From NCBI RefSeq assembly GCF_008370255.1, contig NZ_SEUI01000008.1, forward strand, positions 62,562 to 114,510: a stretch of DNA of 51,949 nt, read 5' to 3'. Position numbers and translations under genes: made by a program. Shown here one piece after another: positions 9,214-16,614 of this stretch. Source of the stretch: Pseudoalteromonas sp. FUC4. GTDB lineage: Bacteria; Pseudomonadota; Gammaproteobacteria; Enterobacterales; Alteromonadaceae. The stretch's first letter is position 1, and every line of letters begins with the position of its first letter. The notes beneath the pieces were generated by a model. The model was given only the letters and a program-made list of their open reading frames with translations. It searched no databases and was not told the origin of the DNA.

Positions 9214-10746
9214 ATGTCGGCAGAAAAAACCCATCTTGAAATTTGTAACTTAACCAGAGAGCAATATCCGCAAATTAAAACCTTGATGGATCAAGCGTAT
9301 CCCGACTTAGGTGGTGCGTGGCCAAGTCATACCATTTTTAGATTAATAGACCAATTTCCTGAAGGGCAAATAGGTATTGTGGATGACGGCGTGCTGGTGG
9401 GCTTAGCATTAAGCGTGCAGGTTGATTACACGCGTTTTTCAAATCCGCATACATACGAAGATATTGCAGACGGTCACGACCGTGTGTTTAGCGATACCGA
9501 TGGCGATGCGCTATACGGCTTAGATGTTGCCATTAGCGAAACTCACAGAGGCATGCGTTTAGGTCGTCGCCTTTATGATGCCCGTAAAGAATTGTGCCGC
9601 CAATATAACTTACGCGCTATTTTAGCAGGTGGGCGTATTCCGCGTTATTACAATCACAGCAGTGAAATGACGCCAATGGAATACATTGCAAAAGTAGATC
9701 AAAAAGAATTATACGATCCTATTTTGAGCTTTCAGTTATCTAACGATTTTCAGGTAAAACGCTTACTTAAAAAGTATTTACCGGAGGATCAAGAATCAGT
9801 TGGTTACGCCACTTTACTTGAGTGGAATAACATCATGTATGAGCCAACCGATACGGTACTTGAGTCAACTAAATCAATCGTGCGTGTAGGTGCTGTGCAA
9901 TGGCAAATGCGTTGTGTTGAATCGGTTGAAGAAATGCTAAAGCAGGTTGAATATTTTGTAGATACCGTATCTGACTACAAAAGTGACTTTATACTCTTCC
10001 CTGAGTTTTTTAATGCGCCACTAATGGGGCTAGGGAATCAAAGTAATCAAACGGAAGCGATTCGCTATTTAGCGGAATACACCGAGACATTTAAAAACGC
10101 CATGTCGCGTATGGCAATAGAGTACAACGCTAATATTATTACCGGCTCTATGCCACTTGCCGAAGATGATAAAATTTATAACGTAAGTTACCTATGCCAT
10201 CGTAGCGGTAAAATAGACGAGCAACGTAAAATACACATAACCCCGCACGAGCAAAACGATTGGGTTATTCAAGGCGGCGATAAAATTGCCGTGTTTGATA
10301 CTGATGCCGGTCGTGTGGGTATTCAAATTTGTTACGATGTAGAGTTTCCTGAGCTTTCACGGATATTGGCCAAACAAGGGTTAGATATTCTGTTTGTGCC
10401 ATTTTGGACCGATACTAAAAATAGCTACTTACGTGTGCGTCACTGTGCACAAGCACGTGCAATAGAAAACGAATGTTATGTGGTTATTGCAGGTTCAGTA
10501 GGTAACTTACCTGAAGTAGAAAGCCTTGATGTGCAGTACTCACAATCGGCTGTATTAACGCCTTCGGACTTTTCGTTCCCGCACGATGCAACATTAAATG
10601 AAGCCACACCTAATACAGAAATGCTATTATTTAGTGACCTTGATATGGATAAGCTTAAAATACTTCACAGCGAAGGCACAGTGCGTAATTTAAAAGATCG
10701 ACGTGAAGATTTATACGAAGTGATTGTTAAAAAGAGAGACGTTTAA
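9214..10746 (+). CDS. Bifunctional GNAT acetyltransferase / carbon-nitrogen hydrolase
   Basis: This 510-residue two-domain protein starts at the ATG behind a perfect AAAGGAG box. Residues 1-190 are a GNAT domain with the acetyl-CoA loop HRGMRLGRRLYD. Residues about 220-505 are a nitrilase-superfamily domain with the full catalytic triad visible: Glu in FILFPEFFNAP, Lys in EQRKIHITPHEQ, and Cys in GIQICYDVEFPELSR. The nitrilase half should hydrolyse a C-N bond in an amide, carbamoyl or nitrile compound, and the GNAT half should acylate an amine. This fusion is known in many bacteria but its substrate is not settled. The stop codon overlaps the start of the next gene (TAATG), so it is translationally coupled to an SMR exporter. 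That suggests a shared cationic nitrogen compound, by inference only. Confidence 0.92.
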   Translation: MSAEKTHLEICNLTREQYPQIKTLMDQAYPDLGGAWPSHTIFRLIDQFPEGQIGIVDDGVLVGLALSVQVDYTRFSNPHTYEDIADGHDRVFSDTDGDALYGLDVAISETHRGMRLGRRLYDARKELCRQYNLRAILAGGRIPRYYNHSSEMTPMEYIAKVDQKELYDPILSFQLSNDFQVKRLLKKYLPEDQESVGYATLLEWNNIMYEPTDTVLESTKSIVRVGAVQWQMRCVESVEEMLKQVEYFVDTVSDYKSDFILFPEFFNAPLMGLGNQSNQTEAIRYLAEYTETFKNAMSRMAIEYNANIITGSMPLAEDDKIYNVSYLCHRSGKIDEQRKIHITPHEQNDWVIQGGDKIAVFDTDAGRVGIQICYDVEFPELSRILAKQGLDILFVPFWTDTKNSYLRVRHCAQARAIENECYVVIAGSVGNLPEVESLDVQYSQSAVLTPSDFSFPHDATLNEATPNTEMLLFSDLDMDKLKILHSEGTVRNLKDRREDLYEVIVKKRDV

Positions 10747-11063
10747 TGGCGTGGATTTATTTGGTTATTGCCGGTTTACTTGAAATTGGCTGGCCGATAG
10801 GTTTAAAAATTTCGCAAAACAATGATACTCGCTGGCAGGGTATCGCAATAGCGGTGGCATTTATGGTCGCGAGTGGTTTTATGTTGTGGCTTGCGCAAAA
10901 GCAAATATCAATGGGCACTTCATACGCCGTGTGGACAGGTATTGGCGCTGCAGGTACGTTTTTAGTAGGGATATTGTTTTATAACGATGCGGCAACGTTT
11001 GGTCGTATTGCGGGAGTATTAATGATTATTAGCGGTGTGATAACACTTAAAATAAGCTCTTAG
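10746..11063 (+). CDS. gdx: SMR family exporter, Gdx/SugE-like
   Basis: The product has 105 residues and four predicted membrane helices. The essential Glu lies in helix 1 (AGLLEIGWPIGLKIS), and the helix 3 region GTSYAVWTGIGAAGTF is the SMR signature. The Trp and the GLK motif after the Glu resemble Gdx (SugE), the guanidinium/proton antiporter subtype, more than the drug-polyspecific EmrE subtype. Members work as antiparallel dimers in the inner membrane. The ATG overlaps the stop of the nitrilase-GNAT gene by one base, so the two are coupled. I looked for a guanidine riboswitch in front of the pair and saw only the upstream terminator. Substrate is inferred from subtype motifs; subtype confidence is moderate and family confidence is high. 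Confidence 0.9.
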   Translation: MAWIYLVIAGLLEIGWPIGLKISQNNDTRWQGIAIAVAFMVASGFMLWLAQKQISMGTSYAVWTGIGAAGTFLVGILFYNDAATFGRIAGVLMIISGVITLKISS

Positions 11064-11094
11064 AATCAGTTCTTAAAGTTATAAAAATTATAAC

Positions 11095-11124
11095 AGCGCA
11101 GGTATAAAAGCCTGCGCTTTTTTA
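11095..11124 (+). terminator. Rho-independent terminator between convergent genes
   Basis: Perfect 8-bp stem AGCGCAGG / CCTGCGCT with loop TATAAAAG, then six T. It ends the nitrilase-SMR transcript and lies just past the stop of the convergent EamA gene. Confidence 0.9.
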
Positions 11125-11129
11125 TGCCC

Positions 11130-12008
11130 TTAACTTGGCAACATGACCAAAACAGCGGCAATGGCTATGAGTATTAAGCCTGCAGTATCTTGTTTTTTAA
11201 GTGGCTGTTTTAACCAAAGTACGGCAATTAGCATGGTAAAAAATACTTCAACCTGTCCAAGTGTTTTAACGTAAGCAACATGTTGTAAGCTCATTGCACT
11301 AAACCAACCAATAGAGCCGACACAACTAAAAACACTAATTGCGACAGTAGTGCCTTTGTATTGCCACAGTTTACTAAGTGTTTGCGGCTCTTTTAATAAT
11401 AAATAGCCAAGTAGTATTAATGTTTGTAGGCTAATTACAAACAGCAAAACCCAAGCTGCTGAGTGAGGAAATAGTAATCCTGAGTTTAAGCTCGCTTCTC
11501 GTACCCACAGTGAGGTAAGTGCAAAGCAAGTACCACAAGCAAGGCCTAGTAATGCTGTTTTAGCATTAAAGTGTTTAACGCTTGTTATGCCGCTGAGTAG
11601 CAATACGGCAATAGCGCCAAAAAACACACCAAGCCAACCGAGCAAAGAAAGTGCCGAGCCAAAAAATAATACACCTAAAATGGCAGCTACTAACGCCTCG
11701 CTTTTGGCAAGACCAGCACCTACAGCGTAATTATTCATTTTAAATAACTTAACCATTAAACCAGTGGCAAGTATTTGCATAACACTTGCGCCTACAATAA
11801 ATCCCCAAAAGGCATTATTAAACGTAGGCATGGCGGTATCTTGATATTGATACAAACCATATAAATACACGGCAGCAATAGGACCTGCAATAATAAAGCG
11901 GGAGAGAGTTACGCCAGCAACACTCACATTGCTACTTAATTTACTTTGCAGGGCATTACGCCAGGCTTGCATAAAGGCGGCTAAAAAAGTGAAAAAGATC
12001 CAAGTCAT
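11130..12008 (-). CDS. EamA/DMT family inner-membrane transporter
   Basis: This 292-residue, strongly hydrophobic protein has about ten predicted helices arranged as two EamA repeats. The second repeat ends in the typical LGQVEVFFTMLIAVLWLKQPL and a hydrophobic C-terminal helix. Members of the drug/metabolite transporter superfamily move metabolites, amino acids or drugs, and nothing in the sequence names a substrate. It is a single-gene unit: convergent with the SMR gene (sharing a terminator) and divergent from the MAPEG gene across a 240-bp gap. The start at MTWIFFTFLAAFMQAWRNALQSK suits the first helix and its conserved polar end. Confidence 0.88.
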   Translation of the reverse strand: MTWIFFTFLAAFMQAWRNALQSKLSSNVSVAGVTLSRFIIAGPIAAVYLYGLYQYQDTAMPTFNNAFWGFIVGASVMQILATGLMVKLFKMNNYAVGAGLAKSEALVAAILGVLFFGSALSLLGWLGVFFGAIAVLLLSGITSVKHFNAKTALLGLACGTCFALTSLWVREASLNSGLLFPHSAAWVLLFVISLQTLILLGYLLLKEPQTLSKLWQYKGTTVAISVFSCVGSIGWFSAMSLQHVAYVKTLGQVEVFFTMLIAVLWLKQPLKKQDTAGLILIAIAAVLVMLPS

Positions 12009-12163
12009 GGTATTTGTCGATTAGAAATAAGGTCTTTAAGTTAACAATCTTTAGTTATTAATGCGATGCATTAAGGGTGATAGTGAATATTCATCATCTG
12101 CGACATTATGCCGCACTGTTTTATGAGTAAACTTAGCTATAGTAAGTGTGATGTTATTGTTTA

Positions 12164-12205
12164 GCCGCCAGCGTTTGTCATAAAACGTATCTGGCGGCTT
12201 TTTTA
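12164..12205 (+). terminator. Plus-strand terminator hairpin with no gene before it
   Basis: An 8-bp GC-rich stem (GCCGCCAG at 12164-12171, CTGGCGGC at 12191-12198) is extended by an inner CGTTT/AAACG pairing and followed by six T and then A. No plus-strand gene lies upstream: the 12009-12163 stretch holds only the promoter side of the EamA gene. It may end a small RNA, or be an attenuator in the leader of the MAPEG gene that starts 43 bp later. The rest of this 240-bp gap shows no coding frame. Confidence 0.75.
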
Positions 12206-12248
12206 TTACGCTTATGCTAAATTATCCGAAACATCAAAAGGATAAATT

Positions 12249-12632
12249 ATGACAACATTAGTTGTATGTGCATTACTTGCGGTATTAATGCCTTACTTTG
12301 CAAAAGTGCCGGTAGCTATAGCAATGGCAAAATTAGGTCGATACGACAATAAACATCCAAGGGCGCAACAAACAAAATTAACCGGCTTTGGTGCACGGGC
12401 GCTCGCTGCTCATCAAAACTGTTTTGAATCGCTTGCTGTTTTTGCTGTCGCTATTGCAGTTGTACTGGGCACTAACTCTGTAGGTGCAGTGACCGAAACG
12501 CTAGCGGTTACGCATATTGTGTCGCGTATTTTGTATTGCGTATTTTACTATATGAACCTAGATATAATTCGCTCATTAGTGTGGTTTATTGGTTTGGGTA
12601 CAGCCATTGCCATGATTGTGGTGAGTTTGTAG
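12249..12632 (+). CDS. MAPEG family membrane protein
   Basis: The product has 127 residues and four predicted helices. The family pattern is visible: a first helix, then the polar stretch KLGRYDNKHPRAQQTKLTG, ARALAAHQNCFESLAVFAVAI in helix 2, and VSRILYCVFYYMN before the last helices. MAPEG proteins are small integral-membrane enzymes related to microsomal glutathione transferase. Bacterial members are mostly uncharacterised. An AAAAGGAT box is placed 5 bases before the ATG. The gene is monocistronic, between the orphan terminator upstream and a hairpin shared with the convergent M56 gene downstream. Confidence 0.85.
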   Translation: MTTLVVCALLAVLMPYFAKVPVAIAMAKLGRYDNKHPRAQQTKLTGFGARALAAHQNCFESLAVFAVAIAVVLGTNSVGAVTETLAVTHIVSRILYCVFYYMNLDIIRSLVWFIGLGTAIAMIVVSL

Positions 12633-12650
12633 GTTTATATTTTAAAACCA

Positions 12651-12683
12651 CAAAGCAAGCAGCCTAAAAGGGCGCTTGCTTTG
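12651..12683 (-). terminator. Terminator hairpin between the MAPEG and M56 genes
   Basis: A 10-bp perfect stem CAAAGCAAGC / GCTTGCTTTG is extended by GCC/GGC around the loop TAAAAG. On the minus strand it is followed by a T-containing tail (TGGTTTTAAAAT), so it most likely ends the blaI-M56 transcript. It could also stop the MAPEG transcript. Confidence 0.65.
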
Positions 12684-12706
12684 TCGTCTTGAACAACCCG
12701 GTGGCG

Positions 12707-13918
12707 TTAATGCGATACTTTAATTCGCTCTATTAAATCGGTAGGCGCCACTTCACTATTAATCGCAAAATCTAGTTGCACAAGTACATCTTCAAAACCT
12801 GAATCTGATGCTTTATATTTCCATTTTGCGAGAGCCTCTTTTGCTGACTTATCAAAAACATCTTTAGGTTTAGATTGAATGACACTAATATTTGTTGTGT
12901 TGCCATTTGCTGCAATATCGTATTTTAATACAACAGAGCCGCTGATCCCTTGTTGAGCTGCTTGTGCTGGATAGGCAGGTTCAATGCGTATTGTTGGTGA
13001 GATATGATCCTCTTTTGTCATTTCGGCTTGTGGTTGTTTAGCAATGGCTAATCCGCTAAGCATGCTTGCCGCTATTAGCATTAAGCTTCCTTTGGCAAAT
13101 CGAGAGCTATTACCGCTGTGTTTTATGTTAGTTAGTCGTTGTAACATGGTTTTTTTATCTCCGTAGTGTGAATAAGCCATAAGTCCTGTAGGCGCATTTG
13201 CCGCGCAGTCAATTAAGGCTTTGCTATATAAAATATGTTGTTGTGTGGTTTTATTGGCAAGTACCCGTTCATCACAAGTCAGCTCTTGTAGTCGGCGCAT
13301 GCTTGCGTAACAAACCCAAGCTAGTGGGTTAAACCAAAGTAAAATAGTAGGTAGTAATATAAGTGCGTTTGTTAGGTTGTCTTTGCGTTTTATGTGTACG
13401 TTTTCGTGCTCTAAAATAAGCGCTAATGTGGCTTTATCAAACTGGGTATTGTAGTTACTCGGTAACACCAGCTTGCTGTTTAAAATACCGACCACCATTG
13501 GCGTGGCTACATGTTGGCTGGTATAAGTTTTAACATCAGCGGTAAGAGTGCCTTCAAATTGTGTTAACTCAGTTAACTGCAGGCTTTTAACAAAACGGGT
13601 ATGCGTAATAAAACTGACTATTAATAACCCTGCGGTAATAAGTACATACATGAGCGCCCAGCTAATACCCATTTCATGTGTAAAAGGCTGGTTAGGGGTG
13701 ATTAAGTAACGGCTAATATTGCTATTTTGTAGTGGTTTAATCGTATTTGGTAAATTAGCAATCACCAATGCCACAGGTAATAGCCATGCTAATTTATATA
13801 CAAACCGCGAGCCAAGGGCTTTTAAACCAAATCGCTCGAGTAAAATAAAACCACAAAGCAAAATGCTTAATAGTAATTGCTGCTCAATTAACCAATTAAA
13901 ACCAGTTTGAATAACCAT
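12707..13918 (-). CDS. M56 (BlaR1/MecR1-type) membrane peptidase fused to a TonB domain
   Basis: This 403-residue protein has membrane helices near 12-28, 42-56, 86-105 and about 185-200. The zinc protease site HENVH is at 171-175, with a third-ligand candidate Glu in RRLQELTCDERVL. Another membrane helix lies near 272-290. The C-terminal part, about 310-395, has the TonB pattern (YPAQAAQQGISGSVVLKYDI, AKEALAKWKYKAS). In BlaR1/MecR1 the M56 domain cuts or triggers removal of the BlaI repressor and the C-terminus binds beta-lactam. Here the penicillin-binding sensor is replaced by a TonB-like domain, so the signal is unlikely to be a beta-lactam bound in the usual way. It lies 9 bp after the blaI-like gene in one transcript. 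Confidence 0.92.
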   Translation of the reverse strand: MVIQTGFNWLIEQQLLLSILLCGFILLERFGLKALGSRFVYKLAWLLPVALVIANLPNTIKPLQNSNISRYLITPNQPFTHEMGISWALMYVLITAGLLIVSFITHTRFVKSLQLTELTQFEGTLTADVKTYTSQHVATPMVVGILNSKLVLPSNYNTQFDKATLALILEHENVHIKRKDNLTNALILLPTILLWFNPLAWVCYASMRRLQELTCDERVLANKTTQQHILYSKALIDCAANAPTGLMAYSHYGDKKTMLQRLTNIKHSGNSSRFAKGSLMLIAASMLSGLAIAKQPQAEMTKEDHISPTIRIEPAYPAQAAQQGISGSVVLKYDIAANGNTTNISVIQSKPKDVFDKSAKEALAKWKYKASDSGFEDVLVQLDFAINSEVAPTDLIERIKVSH

Positions 13919-13927
13919 GTTAATCCC

Positions 13928-14302
13928 TTACTTTTGGTTTTTTTCCCAGTCATCTATAACTTTTTTAAGTTCGTTTATATCTTGCTGAGAAAGCTGCTCC
14001 GATTTAGCAAAGCCACTTACAAGTGGCGCAATACGCCCACTAAAAAATCGCTCAATAAAGTTTTGGCTTTCTTTTAAGGTGTAGTCGGCGCGCTCCATAC
14101 AGGGAGTGTAAATATATTGGCGACCGTCTTTTTCAAATGTAAGTGCGCCTTTTTTGACTAGTCGACCTAGTAGGGTTTTAATGGTTTTTTCGTGCCATTG
14201 CTTATCGTCGCTTAAGCGCTCAATTATTTGGCTCGCGGTGGCGGGGTAGTTAATCCAAAGTGCATCGAGCACGTCAAATTCTGCTTTTGATAATTCAATC
14301 AT
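13928..14302 (-). CDS. BlaI/MecI/CopY family transcriptional repressor
   Basis: The 124-residue protein has an N-terminal winged helix (SKAEFDVLDALWINYPATASQIIERL, then KTIKTLLGRLVKKGALTFEKDGRQYIYTP) and a C-terminal helical dimerisation part. These are the standard features of BlaI-type repressors, which bind TACA-N2-TGTA sites as dimers. Two such sites lie directly upstream, so it very likely represses its own operon. The M56-TonB peptidase gene follows after 9 bp, giving the repressor-plus-peptidase pairing of bla/mec systems without any beta-lactamase gene beside it. Confidence 0.93.
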   Translation of the reverse strand: MIELSKAEFDVLDALWINYPATASQIIERLSDDKQWHEKTIKTLLGRLVKKGALTFEKDGRQYIYTPCMERADYTLKESQNFIERFFSGRIAPLVSGFAKSEQLSQQDINELKKVIDDWEKNQK

Positions 14303-14311
14303 TTTGTTGCC

Positions 14312-14321
14312 TACAAATGTA
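14312..14321. promoter_or_regulatory. BlaI-type operator 1
   Basis: Perfect dyad TACAAATGTA, matching TACA-N2-TGTA, 10 bp upstream of the blaI-like start codon. It lies between the likely transcription start and the ribosome binding region. Confidence 0.8.
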
Positions 14322-14333
14322 ATCCTTAACTTA

Positions 14334-14361
14334 AGACTACACCTGTAATCTATTATTGCAA
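14334..14361 (-). promoter_or_regulatory. Promoter and BlaI-type operator 2 of the blaI-M56 operon
   Basis: On the minus strand a -35-like TTGCAA (14356-14361) and a -10-like TAGTCT (14334-14339) are spaced by 16 bp. The second dyad TACACCTGTA (14338-14347) overlaps the spacer and -10, where a repressor would block RNA polymerase. The two dyads are 26 bp apart centre to centre. The -10 is a weak match. Confidence 0.7.
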
Positions 14362-14404
14362 GTTTATTTTTTGACTTTTTGAGATGTAATTAAGTGACTT
14401 GGTA

Positions 14405-15100
14405 TTAGATTTTTGAAATATCGGTTTTATTAATTTGTATATATTGGTTTTCAGGTAGGTTTAGCTTTGAAAGGGTGAGGTCACTAAATTGCACTCTAAA
14501 TAAATCAATTACTTTGTATCCGCAGTAATGCGCCATTTTACGTATTTGTCTGTTTAGCCCTTGCTTTAAAACAATACTAAACTGATTACTGGCTATTTTA
14601 TTTACCTCACAAGGCAGGGTTATGAGTTTATCAACGGGTACGCCTGCTGCTATTTTTTTACAAAAAGCATCGTCTAAAGGCTTATTTACGGTGACTAAAT
14701 AATGTTTAGGCTGGTGGAAGTCAGGATGTATTAGTTGATTACAAAAATCCCCATCGTTGGTCAAAATAAGCAAACCACGCGAGTCTTTATCTAATCGACC
14801 AATAGGGTAAACACGGGTAAGTGTAGGTAAATGGTGAATAAGGCTTGCTGGGTCATCAATATTTAATTTGCAGTCAATGCCTACTGGTTTGTGATACGCA
14901 AAATAAACTAAATCGGCCGCCCCTTTAATTTCTTTTTCGTTCACTATAACAACGTCTTGCACATCAACGTGATCAATATGATTCGCTGGGCGATTATTTA
15001 CAGTCACAACACCTTCATCAATTAAACGCGATGCCTGTTTACGAGAACAAATACCTGCATGGGCAATATATTTAGCGAGTCGGATTTTTGTGCTCATCAC
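14405..15100 (-). CDS. rluF: RsuA/RluF-type pseudouridine synthase
   Basis: This 231-residue rRNA-modifying enzyme has an N-terminal S4 RNA-binding domain (RLAKYIAHAGICSRKQASRLIDEG) and the catalytic motif GRLDKDSRGLLILTNDGDF, whose first Asp is the nucleophile. QGLNRQIRKMAHYCGYKVIDLFR near the C-terminus is typical of the RsuA/RluB/E/F group. Spacing and wording are closest to RluF, which modifies U2604 (and U2605) of 23S rRNA in E. coli. It lacks the long basic C-terminal tail of the E. coli protein. RluF is the best guess within the family. The start could be either of the two adjacent Met codons. Confidence 0.85.
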   Translation of the reverse strand: MMSTKIRLAKYIAHAGICSRKQASRLIDEGVVTVNNRPANHIDHVDVQDVVIVNEKEIKGAADLVYFAYHKPVGIDCKLNIDDPASLIHHLPTLTRVYPIGRLDKDSRGLLILTNDGDFCNQLIHPDFHQPKHYLVTVNKPLDDAFCKKIAAGVPVDKLITLPCEVNKIASNQFSIVLKQGLNRQIRKMAHYCGYKVIDLFRVQFSDLTLSKLNLPENQYIQINKTDISKI

Positions 15101-15206
15101 GTGTGACCCCAGCGGCTAATAAAAATTTGATCGTGATTATAGCAAAGCTGCGTATCGATAATGCTAAATAACAAGAACTCAGGTTAAATATAAAAAGGTA
15201 GCCAAG

Positions 15207-15512
15207 ATGGGTATTAAATTTTCACAGTTAAAAAAGCACGAGCCGCTACAAAAAGTCATTGTTCACTCGTTAGATATGGCGCTTTATCAAGTATCGATAA
15301 TGATTAATAACGTTGAATATTATGTAACAGAAGACAGCGGTGAGTTTTTAAGAGCTCTTAGTCCGTTGCATGTACAAAAGCGTTTTGAAAAAATAGCGTA
15401 CGCACAGATGATGTTAAGGCAAACAAGCGCTTACGACGAAATGTGCGGCCAGCCGGATAAAACCAGCAGCAATATGCTTGAAGTACCTTATGGTAAAAAT
15501 AATCTGTATTGA
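15207..15512 (+). CDS. Small DUF6482-like protein
   Basis: The product is a 101-residue soluble protein without signal or membrane segments. It contains a strand-rich core (PLQKVIVHSLDMALYQVSIMINNVEYYVTEDSG) followed by a helix with FEKIAYAQMMLRQTSAYDEMCGQP. I associate this pattern with DUF6482, a family of small uncharacterised proteins in marine gammaproteobacteria. An AAAGGTAGCCAAG ribosome binding region precedes the ATG. It is divergent from the pseudouridine synthase gene. Function unknown. Confidence 0.75.
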   Translation: MGIKFSQLKKHEPLQKVIVHSLDMALYQVSIMINNVEYYVTEDSGEFLRALSPLHVQKRFEKIAYAQMMLRQTSAYDEMCGQPDKTSSNMLEVPYGKNNLY

Positions 15513-15525
15513 TTGAGCTAATTTG

Positions 15526-15795
15526 CTAGGGCCTGTTGACCTTTCAGGATTAAAATTTGTTCAATCTAGGGGCTATTTAATCGCGGCGCGAGGTTTGTGA
15601 CCTAGTGGGCTAAGTAAAAACCGAGCAACAAAGAGTAAATTGCCCCTAGGCAGAACCCTTCGGGCAGCGTATGTTTGGCATTTGTGCTACGTTATCGCCT
15701 ATTTATGGGGAATAACCACACTACATAGGCTCTGCCTTGCCTAAATACCAAACATACTGCTGCAAATTTAACCTCGAAAGATAAACAGGCCCTAG
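15526..15795. mobile_element. MITE-like element with terminal inverted repeats, no transposase
   Basis: The 270-bp element is bounded by CTAGGGCCTGTTGACCTTTC on the left and GAAAGATAAACAGGCCCTAG on the right, which are inverted repeats matching at 17 of 20 positions. Inside are two further inverted pairs: CTAGGGGC (15566-15573) with GCCCCTAG (15642-15649), and GTATGTTTGG (15669-15678) with CCAAACATAC (15748-15757). So it folds as two large hairpins capped by the terminal repeats. No open frame fits a transposase. It fills the whole 306-bp gap between the DUF6482 and acetyltransferase genes and ends 23 bp before the latter's start codon. I could not identify a target-site duplication. Confidence 0.75.
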
Positions 15796-15818
15796 TATCC
15801 GCTTTTTAAGGGCGATAA

Positions 15819-16226
15819 ATGTATCAATTAAAAGTAGATAATACCGATGCGTTAAACTCAGCGCTCCGCGAACAAATGGTTGAATTTAACGCCCAGCATT
15901 TTGATGCGCAAAGAGTGCCATTAGGCTATAAATTTACTGATGAGCAGGGCGAGCTTGTTGCCGGTATTAGTGGGTGTGTGTTTGGAAATTGGCTGATGAT
16001 TAGTTGGCTTTGGTGTAGCGATAGTGCGCGAGGTAAAGGGCTTGCAGATAAACTGCTAACGTCACTTGAACAAGCAGCTATTGAGCTAGGTGCTACAACT
16101 GCTCAGCTTGATACACTTGATTTTCAAGCAAAACCCTTTTATGAAAAGCGCGGTTATAGTGTTAAGTATCAACTTAATAATTACCCACGCTCAGGTACGC
16201 GTTACTTTATGGAAAAGCCACTTTAA
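15819..16226 (+). CDS. GNAT family N-acetyltransferase
   Basis: This 135-residue single-domain protein has the GNAT core: LMISWLWCSDSARGKGLADKLLTSLEQAAIELG contains the acetyl-CoA loop (RGKGLA), and QAKPFYEKRGYSVKYQL is the typical final strand-helix-strand segment with the conserved Tyr. The substrate cannot be told. The ATG has an AAGGG box 7 bp upstream. The MITE-like element ends 23 bp before the start codon, so the promoter must lie in or beyond that element. Confidence 0.88.
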   Translation: MYQLKVDNTDALNSALREQMVEFNAQHFDAQRVPLGYKFTDEQGELVAGISGCVFGNWLMISWLWCSDSARGKGLADKLLTSLEQAAIELGATTAQLDTLDFQAKPFYEKRGYSVKYQLNNYPRSGTRYFMEKPL

Positions 16227-16236
16227 TTTTTGCTGA

Positions 16237-16593
16237 CTATTTTTCTTTTAGTGGCTCGCCTTCAAAGGTAATACCTAAAAAAGGTGTTGCCTCTGGTGCT
16301 AACATAAACGTGCGAATGTTCATGTGATCATCCCCTTTAGGGTTTTGCAGCACGTCTTCTCGGTAAAACTTACCAAAACAATCCAACGTATTTTGTTTAC
16401 TTAAATCGTTTAATTTAGCAAACGCAAAAATTTTACACGAGCCGTTGTTCTCACTCGCAGCGCTAAGTAATCCATGGTTATTAAAGCCACATGCAGTAAA
16501 GTCGTAATTTGCTTCTATCACGGCCATTGTATCGGTAAATTGAATACTTTTTGGGTTTTCAGCAAGTGCTTTTAAATAGTTATTTAGTGTCAT
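16237..16593 (-). CDS. HopJ-family protein
   Basis: The 118-residue protein has no signal peptide. MTLNNYLKALAENPKSIQFTDTMAVIEANYDF and GDDHMNIRTFMLAPEATPFLGITFEGEPL fit the HopJ family, named after a candidate type III effector of Pseudomonas syringae. The family is widespread in free-living marine bacteria without type III secretion, and the context here (end of a housekeeping operon, 21 bp after the retropepsin-like gene) speaks against an effector role. Function unknown. Confidence 0.82.
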   Translation of the reverse strand: MTLNNYLKALAENPKSIQFTDTMAVIEANYDFTACGFNNHGLLSAASENNGSCKIFAFAKLNDLSKQNTLDCFGKFYREDVLQNPKGDDHMNIRTFMLAPEATPFLGITFEGEPLKEK

Positions 16594-16614
16594 GTGTTAC
16601 CTTTGGATTTTTAA

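Noticed and set aside
12707..13918. Classical beta-lactam sensor BlaR1
   Set aside because: The C-terminal penicillin-binding sensor domain is missing and replaced by a TonB-like domain.
16237..16593. Type III secretion effector (HopJ)
   Set aside because: The family name is historical; no secretion genes are nearby and the gene ends a housekeeping operon.
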